Origin: Flavobacterium sp. KS-LB2
GTDB taxonomy: Bacteria > Bacteroidota > Bacteroidia > Flavobacteriales > Flavobacteriaceae
Length of the DNA stretch: 64,000 bases
Assembly: GCF_036895565.1 (NCBI RefSeq)
Contig: NZ_CP145904.1
Location: forward strand, 2,728,001 to 2,792,000
Direction of reading: 5' to 3'
Below are positions 45,026-54,878 of the stretch, one piece after another (the first letter of the stretch is position 1; every line of letters begins with the position of its first letter). Under the pieces are notes generated by a model. That model was not told where the DNA came from. It saw only the letters and a list, made by a program, of their open reading frames with translations, and searched no databases. Made by a program: the position numbers and the translations under genes.

Positions 45026-47456
45026 TAAAAGCAGTCAAAATCAATAAAGCCAAACTAGAGATCACACTTCCTATACCTACCCATTCTCCAGTACTCATCT
45101 TTCTAACTTCTGGTTTTTCTGGTACTATAATTTGAGAGCCAGGGGTTACCTTAGGATAAGACCTGATAAAAAGAAACGAATTTGCGGTTGCAGCTTTCCC
45201 ATTCGGATAAATCACATACGCTTTTTTCTTCCAGCCTTTGGCATCCACTCCTCCTACAGCACTTAAATAATAGCCAAAAGAACGCCCTTTTTCATAAGGA
45301 ATCTCTGAGGTTAACAGCACATTACCAGCCACCTTAACACCTTCATTGAAGGCAGCGACTTCAATCTCATCACCAGGAAATAAAGTAACATTGCTGGCCT
45401 TATTCGGGTTTTTAGCTATCGCTTTCCAATCCAATGGAATGGTCGCAAATTTCAATTCTTCCTTTAATTTTTTCTCTAATTTGTTTTGAATACTGTCTTT
45501 TTTTCCCAAATTCAGATTCACATTTTCGATATCCTCAATTTGCTTGGCAGCGATTGGTCTTTTGATTTTAACGCCCTCTACATTGGCCAACGAAGTCAAT
45601 CCTCCAGCTCTTTGAACAACATCATACACCCTTGATTTCTTATTGACCAAAGCATATTTTCCAGCATAATGTACGGCACCACTTACAGTTACCATTTCTG
45701 GTTTTTCATATACTGCCATCTTACGGATGTTCACCACATCAAAAGGATGCAATTCAAAATTTTTCGCTTGTTCGTTATTGTCCGGAGAAATCTCGATATT
45801 GAATAATTCTGCTTTATTGGGATTTGCATCATCAATTTGCTCAGATACAATCATCCTAGCTATTTCCACTCTTTTAGAAGCGGAACCTGTTAATCCTCCT
45901 GCTTGTACTAAAAAATCATTCAAAGTCAAACCTTCATTATAGTCGTAAATTCCAGGTTTTTTGATTTCGCCATCAATGGTTATTTTATACTCTTCAACAA
46001 AATCTAAAATAGAATAAACGGTAACGACATCTTCTTTTTTCAAAGAAACATCTGCTCCAAGATCACCTTCTAATGCCTTTTCTAAATTCACATTGACAAT
46101 TTCCGTTGTTAAATCGGGTTTCAATCGAATAATCCTAGCTCTTTTACTATAAGCATCCTCTTTTAGTCCATCTGCTTTAGCGATCAAATCCGAAATACGC
46201 ATCCCTTCATAAAAAGAGTACGTATCTGGTCTAAAAACAGCACCATCAATCTTGATACGGTTTTCAAATCGGTTTAAAATTTTTGTAACAGTAAACACAT
46301 CACCGGACAAAGGCATATACGTAGTAAACTCTGTTGATTTTATATCCTTAACTTTGAATTCCTTACTTGTTTTTTGCAAGACATTTACCGAAGCTGTGTA
46401 GGCAAATTCATTAAATCCAGAAGCAAAAGACAACAAATCAGAAAATGACTCTCCCTTTTTCATTTCAAATATCCCAGGGCGTTTCACCTGCCCTTCAACA
46501 GTAACTCTTTGCATATAGGCTGGAATCCGAATAACGTCATTATCTTTTAACCCAACATTATCGGACTGATCGCCATTCACTAAAAAATGATAGATATCAA
46601 TAGTGCGATATACTTTATTATTCCTTAATAATTCAATATTTCTATAACTGCCATTCTTTCCTGGTCCGCCGCCTAAAAACAAAGCATTATAGACCGTTGC
46701 TAAAGAAGAAATTGAATAGTTGCCGGGTTGCTTACTTCCTATCAAAGTTATTTTTATAGTTCGGATACGACTCAAACTAACACTTACTTGAGATTGTCCT
46801 GAACTAACAGTACTGTACACTCGCGCAAAAGCAGCTCTAATTTTTTGGGTTGCAGCTTCAATAGACATTCCCGCAACTGGAATCTGACCTACATACTGTA
46901 TCGTGACTTTTCCTTCAACACTTACCGGTATACTGGCACTAAATTCTTGTATTCCATAAACACTAACCTGCAACTCATCACCAGGCCCCAATACATAATT
47001 GACTGGCGTGGCTAATTTCAAATTGGGTTCAAAATTCAAAGTAGGATTATCAAACAATTCCGAACCAAAAATAAGTGCATTAATGGAATCTTTTACTTTC
47101 GTATTAACTATTCTTTCCTGCTTTCTTCCAGAATCCTTCTCTAATTCGGTGTCTACTTTGCCCTCGTCTTCCTCCTTTTTAACGGTCCCGCTTTTACTAA
47201 CGGGCATAGCAAGTCGCTCCTTTAATTTGGCAAATTCAGAGGCAGACATTCCCTTAGCCAAAGCCATAGGTTCCGCTTGCTCTATAGTAACATTATTAGC
47301 TTGTAGTTGTGCCTTTATTTTTGAAATATCACTATCCGATAAATAATCTACTTTCAGCGTACTCAAATCAGTACTTTTTAACAAGTCCTGTGCCACCACT
47401 GTACCCGATTGAAAAAGAGCTACAAACAGTAAAACAACAATAATTATTTTTTTCAT
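45021..47456 (-). CDS. Multi-SLBB polysaccharide export outer-membrane protein (Wza-like)
   Basis: About 811 residues. I start at the ATG at 47456 (MKKIIIVVLLFVALFQSGTV, with signal cleavage after VVAQ) rather than 47483, because the longer form adds a non-signal MIKLNFIVD. An N-terminal coiled, charged part is followed by the Poly_export domain (LGPGDELQVSVYGIQEFSAS) and several SLBB beta-grasp repeats (VTVEGQVKRPGIFEMKKGES, IDGAVFRPDTYSFYEGMRIS, TIDGEIKKPGIYDYNEGLTL, VSGAVHYAGKYALVNKKSRV). The C-terminal helix (GIGSVISSLALLILTAF) may cross the outer membrane. A Bacteroidota-type promoter precedes it. Confidence 0.92.
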   Translation of the reverse strand: MKKIIIVVLLFVALFQSGTVVAQDLLKSTDLSTLKVDYLSDSDISKIKAQLQANNVTIEQAEPMALAKGMSASEFAKLKERLAMPVSKSGTVKKEEDEGKVDTELEKDSGRKQERIVNTKVKDSINALIFGSELFDNPTLNFEPNLKLATPVNYVLGPGDELQVSVYGIQEFSASIPVSVEGKVTIQYVGQIPVAGMSIEAATQKIRAAFARVYSTVSSGQSQVSVSLSRIRTIKITLIGSKQPGNYSISSLATVYNALFLGGGPGKNGSYRNIELLRNNKVYRTIDIYHFLVNGDQSDNVGLKDNDVIRIPAYMQRVTVEGQVKRPGIFEMKKGESFSDLLSFASGFNEFAYTASVNVLQKTSKEFKVKDIKSTEFTTYMPLSGDVFTVTKILNRFENRIKIDGAVFRPDTYSFYEGMRISDLIAKADGLKEDAYSKRARIIRLKPDLTTEIVNVNLEKALEGDLGADVSLKKEDVVTVYSILDFVEEYKITIDGEIKKPGIYDYNEGLTLNDFLVQAGGLTGSASKRVEIARMIVSEQIDDANPNKAELFNIEISPDNNEQAKNFELHPFDVVNIRKMAVYEKPEMVTVSGAVHYAGKYALVNKKSRVYDVVQRAGGLTSLANVEGVKIKRPIAAKQIEDIENVNLNLGKKDSIQNKLEKKLKEELKFATIPLDWKAIAKNPNKASNVTLFPGDEIEVAAFNEGVKVAGNVLLTSEIPYEKGRSFGYYLSAVGGVDAKGWKKKAYVIYPNGKAATANSFLFIRSYPKVTPGSQIIVPEKPEVRKMSTGEWVGIGSVISSLALLILTAFK

Positions 47457-47579
47457 ATCTACTATAAAATTTAATTTTATCAAATTTCTAAACTAATAAC
47501 CACATCTAATTTTTAAATCAAAGTATATTCAAACTACTATTAAAAGATAGATACAGCTTCGCTACAGTAAGTCACATAA

Positions 47580-47611
47580 CAAACCTACGCTTTTACTGAA
47601 ATTTCCACAAA
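47580..47611 (-). promoter_or_regulatory. Bacteroidota-type promoter for the SLBB gene
   Basis: Read on the minus strand: TTTG (47611-47608), 20 bases spacer, TAGGTTTG (47587-47580). This matches the Bacteroidota sigma-ABfr consensus TTTG-N19-21-TAnnTTTG. The start would be near 47575, leaving a leader of about 120 bases before the ATG at 47456. Confidence 0.6.
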
Positions 47612-47795
47612 GCTATAGTAAAATTATAGGAAAATCTATAGTTAGAGTAGGAAATATAAATCAAAAAAGCCATTTGTTTGATTTATAACAGACTACTTGA
47701 CGCCAGACGGAACCATAATTTTTGCAAAAGTAAGCACAATTGTTTCAAACTGACGAAAAACAGTGAATTACACAAGGAATAACGCCGTTAAATAC

Positions 47796-47833
47796 AAAAA
47801 AGTTTACAAAATAAAACATTCTGTAAACTTTTT
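47796..47833 (-). terminator. Terminator after the Wzc-type kinase gene
   Basis: AAAAGTTTACA and TGTAAACTTTT form an 11-12 bp stem around a 13-base loop. On the minus strand the T-rich 3' side follows, 27 bases after the kinase stop codon. With the promoter at 47580 it separates two transcription units. Confidence 0.75.
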
Positions 47834-47859
47834 ACTTTTATAACCAAATAAGGTATTTT

Positions 47860-50235
47860 CTAAAACCGTACTACTTTTTTGTACCAAGCTACTTTTTTAA
47901 CGCTCGCACCATAGCCGTAACCGTAACCATACCCTTTTGTAGAATCTGTATCGTTAAGCAACAAACACATATTGGGTAATTTCTGCTCTCTATATAAAGT
48001 ATTCGGAATGTTCAACATGCGTTTTTCCAAAAAGTTAGCACGAGCAACATAAATAAAACAGTCCGCATGCTTGGCGATCAACATAGTATCGGTAACCAAA
48101 CTTACAGGGGCTGTATCCACAATGATATAGTCATACTGGCTTTTCAAAGTATCAAAAAGAGTATCCACTTTCTTATTCATCAATAACTCTGCTGGGTTGG
48201 GTGGAATAATCCCTGCCGGTAAAACATGGAAATCTTCAAATCCGTCATACTTAACTACTAAATCTTCTAGCGCCAAATCTTTTGAAGACAAATAATTAGT
48301 GACCCCACGATCAGGCAAAGTCAGATATTCATCCAATCTAGGATTTCTAATATCCATTCCTATCAACAACACCTTTTTACCAGACAAGGCAAACGTAGCC
48401 GCTAGGTTAGCTGATACAAAAGTCTTTCCTTCTTTAGGAAAAGTAGAGGTTAGAAAAATAGTTTTAGCCAATCCTTCGGGAACCTTACTCAGCATAAACT
48501 CCAGATTAGTCCTGATAATTCGCAACGCTTCTGCCGAACTTGTTCTGCTCTCAGACTTCATGATTTCTGATGGATTATCAGAGGTAGGAACGTCACCTAT
48601 GAAAGGAATTAAGGTTTTCCCATCTAGATCCAAGCGACTTTTAATCTTGGTATCCAATAAATCCTTAGTGTAAATTACACCAAATGGAACAAGTAGTCCC
48701 AACAACAAACCTGCTAGATAAACAATGTTTTTCTTCGGAGAAACAGCTTTCTCACCTGCCTTTGCAACATCTATTACTCTGGCATTAGGCTCTGTAGCCG
48801 ACAATGAAATAGCAGTCTCCTCTCTTTTTTGTAATAAATACAAATACAATTCCTCTTTTACCTTTTGCTGTCTGGCAATCACTCTAAACTGACGTTCTTG
48901 TACGGGTATCTTACCTATCTTAGTATTTAAAGCACCCTCTTCATTATTTAAATTTCTTTTTTGAATGCTCAAGGTAGATTTTAGTCTTTGCAAACTTGCC
49001 GTAACTGTCGATTTTAGCGACGCTATTTGCTGATCCATTTTAACTACGGATGGATTTTCAACAGTGGCCGATTTTAAAATACGGTTTCGATCCAAAACCA
49101 ATTGATTGTAGGAACTGATTAATCCGGAAGTATCTCCATTTGTGGAAATGACATTACTTGGTAACAAGTCTGAATTAGAGCTTTTTTTCATATAGTCCAG
49201 CATAGAGGCGACTACATTCAGCTGGATTTCAGTTTCCACTCCTTTTTTATCATATTCACTTGAGCCTTCTATAAAAAGTTTGGCTTCTGTCTCTATATCA
49301 GTCAGGTTATTAGATTTTTTGAATTTTTCTACATCTTGCTCTACCCCGTCCAATTCCTGGGTGATCAATGTCAACCTATCAGCTATAAACTTCGAAGTGT
49401 TTTCGGAAATAAAATTCTTGTCTGCTGCAGCAGCTTCATTGTAAATCTGTATCAAGTTATCCAAAAAAGCTTCCGCTTTTTTAACAACTGGATCTGTGAT
49501 TGAAACAGCAACAACACTACTCGTTTTACTGATAGGTTCCACTTTTAGTCTATTTCTAAAACTCTCAACAACATCTCTAAGAGGACTTACTAAAATCCTA
49601 ATTGTTTTATAATCCCGAACAACAATGGTATTATCGTATTTAGCTTTACTAACAATCAAATTACCATATTTGGTTGGAATTAACTCCTCATATCGAAACT
49701 CGTTTTTATTGCTTAACAAAACCTTAGATAATTCATTCTCTGTTTCGTTTTCCAACTTAAAAGTAGTGGATGTTATTTCTGTAAATTTAAAATCCATTTT
49801 ATTTTCATAAAATTGATTCGTCTTATCAACAAAATAAATCGCTATTGGAGCATCCTGATAAATTTCTCTATCTACTACATTTCCTTTAATAAAAAAAGCA
49901 ATGTTAAGATTAAGCTTTTTAACGGTGGTTTCTACTAGTTTTCTAGACTTTAAAATTTCAATTTCATTATCAACATTACTCTTCATACCGCCACCCAGCC
50001 CCATATCCGCAAAAGCGGATAATTCAGAAAGCATTCCTCCTTTTTTCTCATCTTTTACCAATATAGTTGTTGAAGCCTGATATTGCGGTATTGTATAACG
50101 CAAATACAAAAAAGCTAATAATAAACTGACACCTATACCAAGTACAAACCATTGCCAATATATAGAGTATTTATTTAAAAATTCTTTAAGTTGAAAATCA
50201 TTTTCAAAATCTTCGTCAAAGTTATTATTGTCCAT
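47860..50235 (-). CDS. Wzc-type polysaccharide co-polymerase/tyrosine autokinase
   Basis: 791 residues. Wzz domain with helices near 29-49 (QWFVLGIGVSLLLAFLYLRY) and near 515-535 (NIVYLAGLLLGLLVPFGVIY), separated by a coiled periplasmic part. The kinase domain (about 570-791) has a Walker A-like FPKEGKTFVSANLAATFALS (about 595), Walker A' LLIGMDIRNPRLDE and Walker B DYIIVDTAPVSLV (about 705). The C-terminal tail is a tyrosine cluster (GYGYGYGYGASVKK), the usual autophosphorylation site. Substrate for the CpsB-like phosphatase at 22208. It starts 9 bases after the Wza gene. Confidence 0.94.
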   Translation of the reverse strand: MDNNNFDEDFENDFQLKEFLNKYSIYWQWFVLGIGVSLLLAFLYLRYTIPQYQASTTILVKDEKKGGMLSELSAFADMGLGGGMKSNVDNEIEILKSRKLVETTVKKLNLNIAFFIKGNVVDREIYQDAPIAIYFVDKTNQFYENKMDFKFTEITSTTFKLENETENELSKVLLSNKNEFRYEELIPTKYGNLIVSKAKYDNTIVVRDYKTIRILVSPLRDVVESFRNRLKVEPISKTSSVVAVSITDPVVKKAEAFLDNLIQIYNEAAAADKNFISENTSKFIADRLTLITQELDGVEQDVEKFKKSNNLTDIETEAKLFIEGSSEYDKKGVETEIQLNVVASMLDYMKKSSNSDLLPSNVISTNGDTSGLISSYNQLVLDRNRILKSATVENPSVVKMDQQIASLKSTVTASLQRLKSTLSIQKRNLNNEEGALNTKIGKIPVQERQFRVIARQQKVKEELYLYLLQKREETAISLSATEPNARVIDVAKAGEKAVSPKKNIVYLAGLLLGLLVPFGVIYTKDLLDTKIKSRLDLDGKTLIPFIGDVPTSDNPSEIMKSESRTSSAEALRIIRTNLEFMLSKVPEGLAKTIFLTSTFPKEGKTFVSANLAATFALSGKKVLLIGMDIRNPRLDEYLTLPDRGVTNYLSSKDLALEDLVVKYDGFEDFHVLPAGIIPPNPAELLMNKKVDTLFDTLKSQYDYIIVDTAPVSLVTDTMLIAKHADCFIYVARANFLEKRMLNIPNTLYREQKLPNMCLLLNDTDSTKGYGYGYGYGASVKKVAWYKKVVRF

Positions 50236-50244
50236 ATAATGAGT

Positions 50245-51036
50245 TTATTTTGTTGTAGTAATTAGTAAGGTAATTAAAGTAATCAACAAGGATGAGATAG
50301 AGATAATCACACCCGTATTAGGACCTATAGCAGCTCCATTTATCTTGTTTTTATTAGGCTCCACATATACCACATCATTTTGTGCTAAATAATAAAAAGG
50401 AGAATTAATAAAATCTGATTTAGTGATATCAACCCTATTGTATGATTTTATGCCCTCTACTTCTCTAATAACTAAAATAGTATTCCTTTTACCATAAATT
50501 GTCAAATCTTTTGCCATCGTCAAAGCCTCAATCAAAGTAATCCTTTCAGAAGAAACATTATAAGTTCCAGGTAAAGTAACCTCTCCTTGCACCGAAACTT
50601 TAAAGTTCATGATACGAAGATTAATAATAGGATTTTTTATATACACGGATATCTTATCTCTAAGCAACTTCAGTACTTCAGAACGACTCATTCCGCTAAC
50701 TTTTAATTTACCCAATATTGGAAACTCTATAAATCCATTAGAATCTACTAAATAAAGCTGTGTAGATTGTTGACCCATTAAATCTGGTCTAGATGCATTG
50801 GATATAAAACTCGTTGTTAAATTGAATGGAAGAGCAATTTCAGGATCATCAGCTGAAACTATAATCATTAGCAAATCATCTGGTTGAATTTTAATTTCAT
50901 ATGAATTTGACTCAACCTGAGAGGCTAAACTATCTACATCTTGATAATAGACAATATCTTTTCGGGAAGCACAAGAAAAAAGAAAAAATATTAAAAACAG
51001 TGGGATTGTTTTTTGTAGTAAAGAAAAATATTTCAT
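50245..51036 (-). CDS. Wza-type polysaccharide export lipoprotein
   Basis: 263 residues. Signal FSLLQKTIPLFLIFFLFSCA with lipobox LFSC, then YYQDVDSLASQVESNSYEIK, the Poly_export domain (IQPDDLLMIIVSADDPEIAL) and a single SLBB part (VSVQGEVTLPGTYNVSSERI). A C-terminal hydrophobic helix (TGVIISISSLLITLITLLIT) fits outer-membrane insertion, as in Wza. Together with the Wzc-type kinase it forms the export machine. A second, larger export protein is encoded at 45021. Confidence 0.92.
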   Translation of the reverse strand: MKYFSLLQKTIPLFLIFFLFSCASRKDIVYYQDVDSLASQVESNSYEIKIQPDDLLMIIVSADDPEIALPFNLTTSFISNASRPDLMGQQSTQLYLVDSNGFIEFPILGKLKVSGMSRSEVLKLLRDKISVYIKNPIINLRIMNFKVSVQGEVTLPGTYNVSSERITLIEALTMAKDLTIYGKRNTILVIREVEGIKSYNRVDITKSDFINSPFYYLAQNDVVYVEPNKNKINGAAIGPNTGVIISISSLLITLITLLITTTK

Positions 51037-51367
51037 AATGGACTATTTATTATTATTTTAACCTGATCTGTGTTTCTTTTGACTGCCAGCAAAAGTTATG
51101 AACACATAACATCATTTGCATTTGATACAAATGTATTTTTGCAATCATTTCAAATGGCTTTAATTTTTTAAAAGGTGCAAATATAAGGATTATCTTTTGG
51201 ATTGGGGGTTACACAAAAAAGCAATTAAATAATCTAACCCTTTAATGTACTATCTATTTTGTTCAGTAAAATCAATTTTGAATAACTATATATTACAACA
51301 CTATTCTAGTTAAACAATAAATTACTGTTTTCTTACTAATGAAAACTGGAATACTTTCCACTAAAAA
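51037..51367 (-). other. Intergenic region with candidate -7 boxes
   Basis: Upstream of the Wza gene on the minus strand. CAAATATA (51178-51185, read TATATTTG) and CAAATGTA (51128-51135, read TACATTTG) match TAnnTTTG. Neither has a -33 TTTG at 19-21 bases, so I cannot choose between them. No gene and no repeat seen. Confidence 0.4.
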
Positions 51368-52786
51368 CTAATAAGCCTTCTCCTCCCCCTTAAACACATT
51401 AAAAACGGTAAGATAAATAATTTTAAAATCTAAAAGGAGACTCCAGTTTTCAATATACCAGATATCATAATCCACACGGTCTTTCATTTCAATCAGTTCT
51501 TTCGTTTCTCCACGAAAACCGTTCACCTGTGCCCATCCCGAAATACCAGGCTTGGCGTAATGACGCACCAGATAATTATTGATTAATTCCGAGTATTGTT
51601 CGGTATGAATTAACATATGAGGTCGCGGTCCAATAACGGACATAGTACCCCATAATACATTAAAAAACTGCGGTAATTCATCGATATTGGTTCTGCGCAT
51701 AAAGGCCCCTAGTTTGGTTACTCTCTTGTCCCCAAGGGTCGCCTGCATCTTATCTGCAGCAGTATTCACCCGCATCGTTCGGAATTTCAAACACCAAAAT
51801 TCTTTATTATCCCTGCCTGAGCGCTTTTGCCTAAAAAAAATCGGTCCCGGAGAATCCATTTTGATGAGGATAATCAGTATGGGAAACAACCACGGAAAAA
51901 TCAGAACAATAACGCCAAGAGAAAAACAAACATCAACTATTTTTTTCAACAGTCGATTAAGCGATCCCTCCAAAGGTTCCTTACGCAACATCAATACCGG
52001 CGTATTTTCGTAAAAAGTGATTTCTACCTTACGAGACTTGGTATATTGCTGAAAATCAGGAATAAATTTAATACGTACCATATACCGTTCACATAGGGCA
52101 GTCAATTGATGGATGATTTTAATCTGGTCAATGTGTAACGCAATATACATCTCATCAACATTATTAGTGCTAATATAGTCCTGAATAGTATCAAATCCTC
52201 CTAATACGGGTAAGGAAATAGGTGCAAATGGATCTACTTTATCATCAAAAAAACCGAGGATTCGATACCCATACGTCAGGTCTTTTGATAAAATCTTTCG
52301 AATATTCTCCCCTGCATCATTGGCACCAACTATAATTACATTTTTAAAATTGTATCCTTCGGCTCGGATGTACTTTAAAAATTTCATAAACGCCACACGG
52401 GAAACAAAGAGAAAAAGAAAAAAAATCAAATAAAAATAAAACAAACGCAAACGCGATATGTCAGTATATTTCAAAACCGTCACAAATAAGGCAATAAGCG
52501 ATAAATGAATCGATATATGCCTGATCATGCGGATAAGAATTGTCTCGATACGCTCAATCCGAATGATTCGATACGAATCTTTATGTAGCAATAAAATAAT
52601 CCATAGCAGGTTAGATAATAAAGAAACCGTTCGGACTTCTTTAAAATGAAGCCGGTCTAAACCCTCATAGCGAAGCAGAAACGATAGAATAATAGCTCCG
52701 TTTAACAACAACAGATCCCACAGCACAAAGCCAAGTTTAAAATAACGGGAAAAACGGTAAGCGGCTAGGTCTTTTAATAGTGACAT
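51368..52786 (-). CDS. Undecaprenyl-phosphate glycosyl-phosphate transferase (WcaJ/WbaP-type)
   Basis: 472 residues. Four to five N-terminal helices (LGFVLWDLLLLNGAIILSFL, HISIHLSLIALFVTVLKYTD and others), a Rossmann-like middle part with VIIVGANDAGENIRKILSKD, then the C-terminal PGT domain: FFRQKRSGRDNKEFWCLKFR, RRTNIDELPQFFNVLWGTMS, VIGPRPHMLIHTEQ, and PGISGWAQVNGFRGETKE with YDIWYIENWSLLLDFKIIYL. This polytopic type usually transfers glucose- or galactose-1-phosphate to start capsule units. It is unlike the small PglC-type enzymes at 30788 and 32025, hence a second glycan may begin here. Confidence 0.92.
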   Translation of the reverse strand: MSLLKDLAAYRFSRYFKLGFVLWDLLLLNGAIILSFLLRYEGLDRLHFKEVRTVSLLSNLLWIILLLHKDSYRIIRIERIETILIRMIRHISIHLSLIALFVTVLKYTDISRLRLFYFYLIFFLFLFVSRVAFMKFLKYIRAEGYNFKNVIIVGANDAGENIRKILSKDLTYGYRILGFFDDKVDPFAPISLPVLGGFDTIQDYISTNNVDEMYIALHIDQIKIIHQLTALCERYMVRIKFIPDFQQYTKSRKVEITFYENTPVLMLRKEPLEGSLNRLLKKIVDVCFSLGVIVLIFPWLFPILIILIKMDSPGPIFFRQKRSGRDNKEFWCLKFRTMRVNTAADKMQATLGDKRVTKLGAFMRRTNIDELPQFFNVLWGTMSVIGPRPHMLIHTEQYSELINNYLVRHYAKPGISGWAQVNGFRGETKELIEMKDRVDYDIWYIENWSLLLDFKIIYLTVFNVFKGEEKAY

Positions 52787-52907
52787 AACTAATTGGAAGT
52801 TTCTATTTTATTTATAATCTTTAGTATTTACTCCGGGAATTTATTTAATCGATTGTCTCATTTTTATTTTTGATTAAACGAAAAATAAACTTTACTTCAT
52901 AAACGGT

Positions 52908-53651
52908 TCAACTTTTTGTTAAACGATTAAATTTCTCCCTCATAATCAATTGAATAAAAATTGGTCCATAATACAAATACCTTTTCCACATCCTTTTAGG
53001 TTCTTTTACCAAACGAATGAACCACTCCAAGTGCAATTGGATCCAAAAAGGGGAAGGACGTTCAACAGTTCCAGCGTAGAAATCAAAAACGGCACCAATG
53101 GAACAAATAATTGTGGTGTCTAATTGTGCTTTATGGGCAAAACTCCATTTCTCCTGTTTAGGTGCAGTCATACCTACAAACAAAACATCGGGTTTATAGG
53201 CATTGACTACTTTCAACATTTGCTCGTTATCACTAGCCGAAAACTCCGACTTATAAGGTGGCGAAAAAGTCCCAACTTTGATATTAGGAAACTCATTAGA
53301 TAGTCGTGTGGTAATTTTTAACAAAGTACTCTCGGAAGAACCCAAATAAAAACAACTACCCGCTTTTTTATTCAAATCGTCCAAAAGATACTGATGAATA
53401 TCAGCTCCGGCAATTTTTTTTATTTTCTGACCATTCAACAATTGAACTGCCGCCACTACAGCCATACCATCCGGTAATAAAACATCCGATTGTTGCAAGG
53501 CAAGTTTAAATGCAGGATCCTTCTCTGCAATACAAAAGGAATATTGGTTAATCGTATTGATTAGCGTTTTGCCAACTCTAAAACATTCTTTTAAATCACC
53601 ACTGTATATGGAATAGTCTAGTAACGGAACTGTAGCAATTGAATTAGTCAT
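52908..53651 (-). CDS. WecG/TagA/CpsF-family glycosyltransferase (GT26)
   Basis: 247 residues. QSDVLLPDGMAVVAAVQLLN, FYLGSSESTLLKITTRLSNE, VNAYKPDVLFVGMTAPKQEK and IGAVFDFYAGTVERPSPFWI are the family signatures; EWFIRLVKEPKRMWKRYLYY ends it. GT26 enzymes add the second sugar to the undecaprenyl-linked first sugar (UDP-ManNAc or ManNAcA in E. coli WecG and B. subtilis TagA). It lies next to the initiating WcaJ-type enzyme, which suits that order. Confidence 0.92.
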   Translation of the reverse strand: MTNSIATVPLLDYSIYSGDLKECFRVGKTLINTINQYSFCIAEKDPAFKLALQQSDVLLPDGMAVVAAVQLLNGQKIKKIAGADIHQYLLDDLNKKAGSCFYLGSSESTLLKITTRLSNEFPNIKVGTFSPPYKSEFSASDNEQMLKVVNAYKPDVLFVGMTAPKQEKWSFAHKAQLDTTIICSIGAVFDFYAGTVERPSPFWIQLHLEWFIRLVKEPKRMWKRYLYYGPIFIQLIMREKFNRLTKS

Positions 53652-53717
53652 TATTTTTAATCATTGGGTAATTTATTGGATACTTCCTACTGATATATGT
53701 ATCTTTTGTGCTTTAAT

Positions 53718-54878
53718 TTATTTCTTTTTTAAAACTTTACTATAAATAGCATCAAAATATCCTAGTTGCAATTCAGGTAAATACGCATCCTGATAATTTC
53801 GAAAAGCATTAGAACCCATTTGTTTTTTCTCGGCAATAGATAGAGCATTGAATTTAGTAATAATCTCTTTTAAATGATTCACATTTCCAGGTTCAAAATG
53901 AAATCCATTGTAACTATCGATTATTAATGATTGAGGAGCTCCAATTTTAGAGGCGATGACTGGCGTCTGATTTGCAAATGCTTCTATATTTACCAAACCA
54001 AACATTTCATAACATATAGAAGGAAAAATTAAAGCCTGCGTTTTTTGCAATTCTTCGGTGACTTTTTCAGTGGTCAAATTACCCAAATAAATTACATTAC
54101 ATGATTGTTTTGCCAAATTTAACACTAATTCTTTCAGTGGTCCATCACCAGCAATTTTTAATACAAATGGCGAATCTTTAAAAGCTTTCAATAAAACTGC
54201 TATTCCCTTTTCTTCAGATAAACGACCAATGAACAAAAAATGCTGTTCACGTTCGCTAGGCTGAAAATCTTTTGGCGCAGAAGTAAAATTAGGTTTAACG
54301 GTAAAACGATCTTTCAAAACTCCAAAATTCGATTGTTGAAAAAGAGTAATAGCAAAAGGAGTCAAACACACATAGGCATCTATTTTTTCCCAGGTACCAA
54401 TCTCCTTATGAAACCAAATCACAAAACCAAGCCAAAAAGTTTGCAAAATTGATGAACGATATACCTTATTGCGTACCGCAGTCCAAGGAAATGATTCTTT
54501 CAAACTGTTTGTAAACAAAATTCCCTTGTGTAAAAGAATAGCAGAAGGGCATAACAAACGGTAATTGTGAACGGTATGAACAATGGGAATACCTAATCGA
54601 TTTATTTCCCTAAAAACCAATGGACCCATTGCAAAATGCCAATTGTGCACATGCACTACATCAGGTTTGAATTCCTGAATTTTTTTTCTGACTGTTGTAG
54701 CAGAACTAATATTCCAGATAGAACATAAAAATTGCAACGCACCTTTCCAACCAGCCTGATTTTGAAACCAGAGAACTTCAACAGTATGATGATGCTTTAA
54801 TAATTCTATCTCCTGCTTTACAACAGCATCTTCTCCGCCATGTAATTGGTAATGGGTATGAATGAGGAGGATTTTCAT
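53718..54878 (-). CDS. Family 4 glycosyltransferase
   Basis: 386 residues. HTHYQLHGGEDAVVKQEIEL, VHVHNWHFAMGPLVFREINR, IGRLSEEKGIAVLLKAFKDS and FPSICYEMFGLVNIEAFANQ with the E-x7-E type site. Its start is fused with the stop of the upstream GT4 gene (TAATG). The donor is unknown. Confidence 0.88.
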   Translation of the reverse strand: MKILLIHTHYQLHGGEDAVVKQEIELLKHHHTVEVLWFQNQAGWKGALQFLCSIWNISSATTVRKKIQEFKPDVVHVHNWHFAMGPLVFREINRLGIPIVHTVHNYRLLCPSAILLHKGILFTNSLKESFPWTAVRNKVYRSSILQTFWLGFVIWFHKEIGTWEKIDAYVCLTPFAITLFQQSNFGVLKDRFTVKPNFTSAPKDFQPSEREQHFLFIGRLSEEKGIAVLLKAFKDSPFVLKIAGDGPLKELVLNLAKQSCNVIYLGNLTTEKVTEELQKTQALIFPSICYEMFGLVNIEAFANQTPVIASKIGAPQSLIIDSYNGFHFEPGNVNHLKEIITKFNALSIAEKKQMGSNAFRNYQDAYLPELQLGYFDAIYSKVLKKK

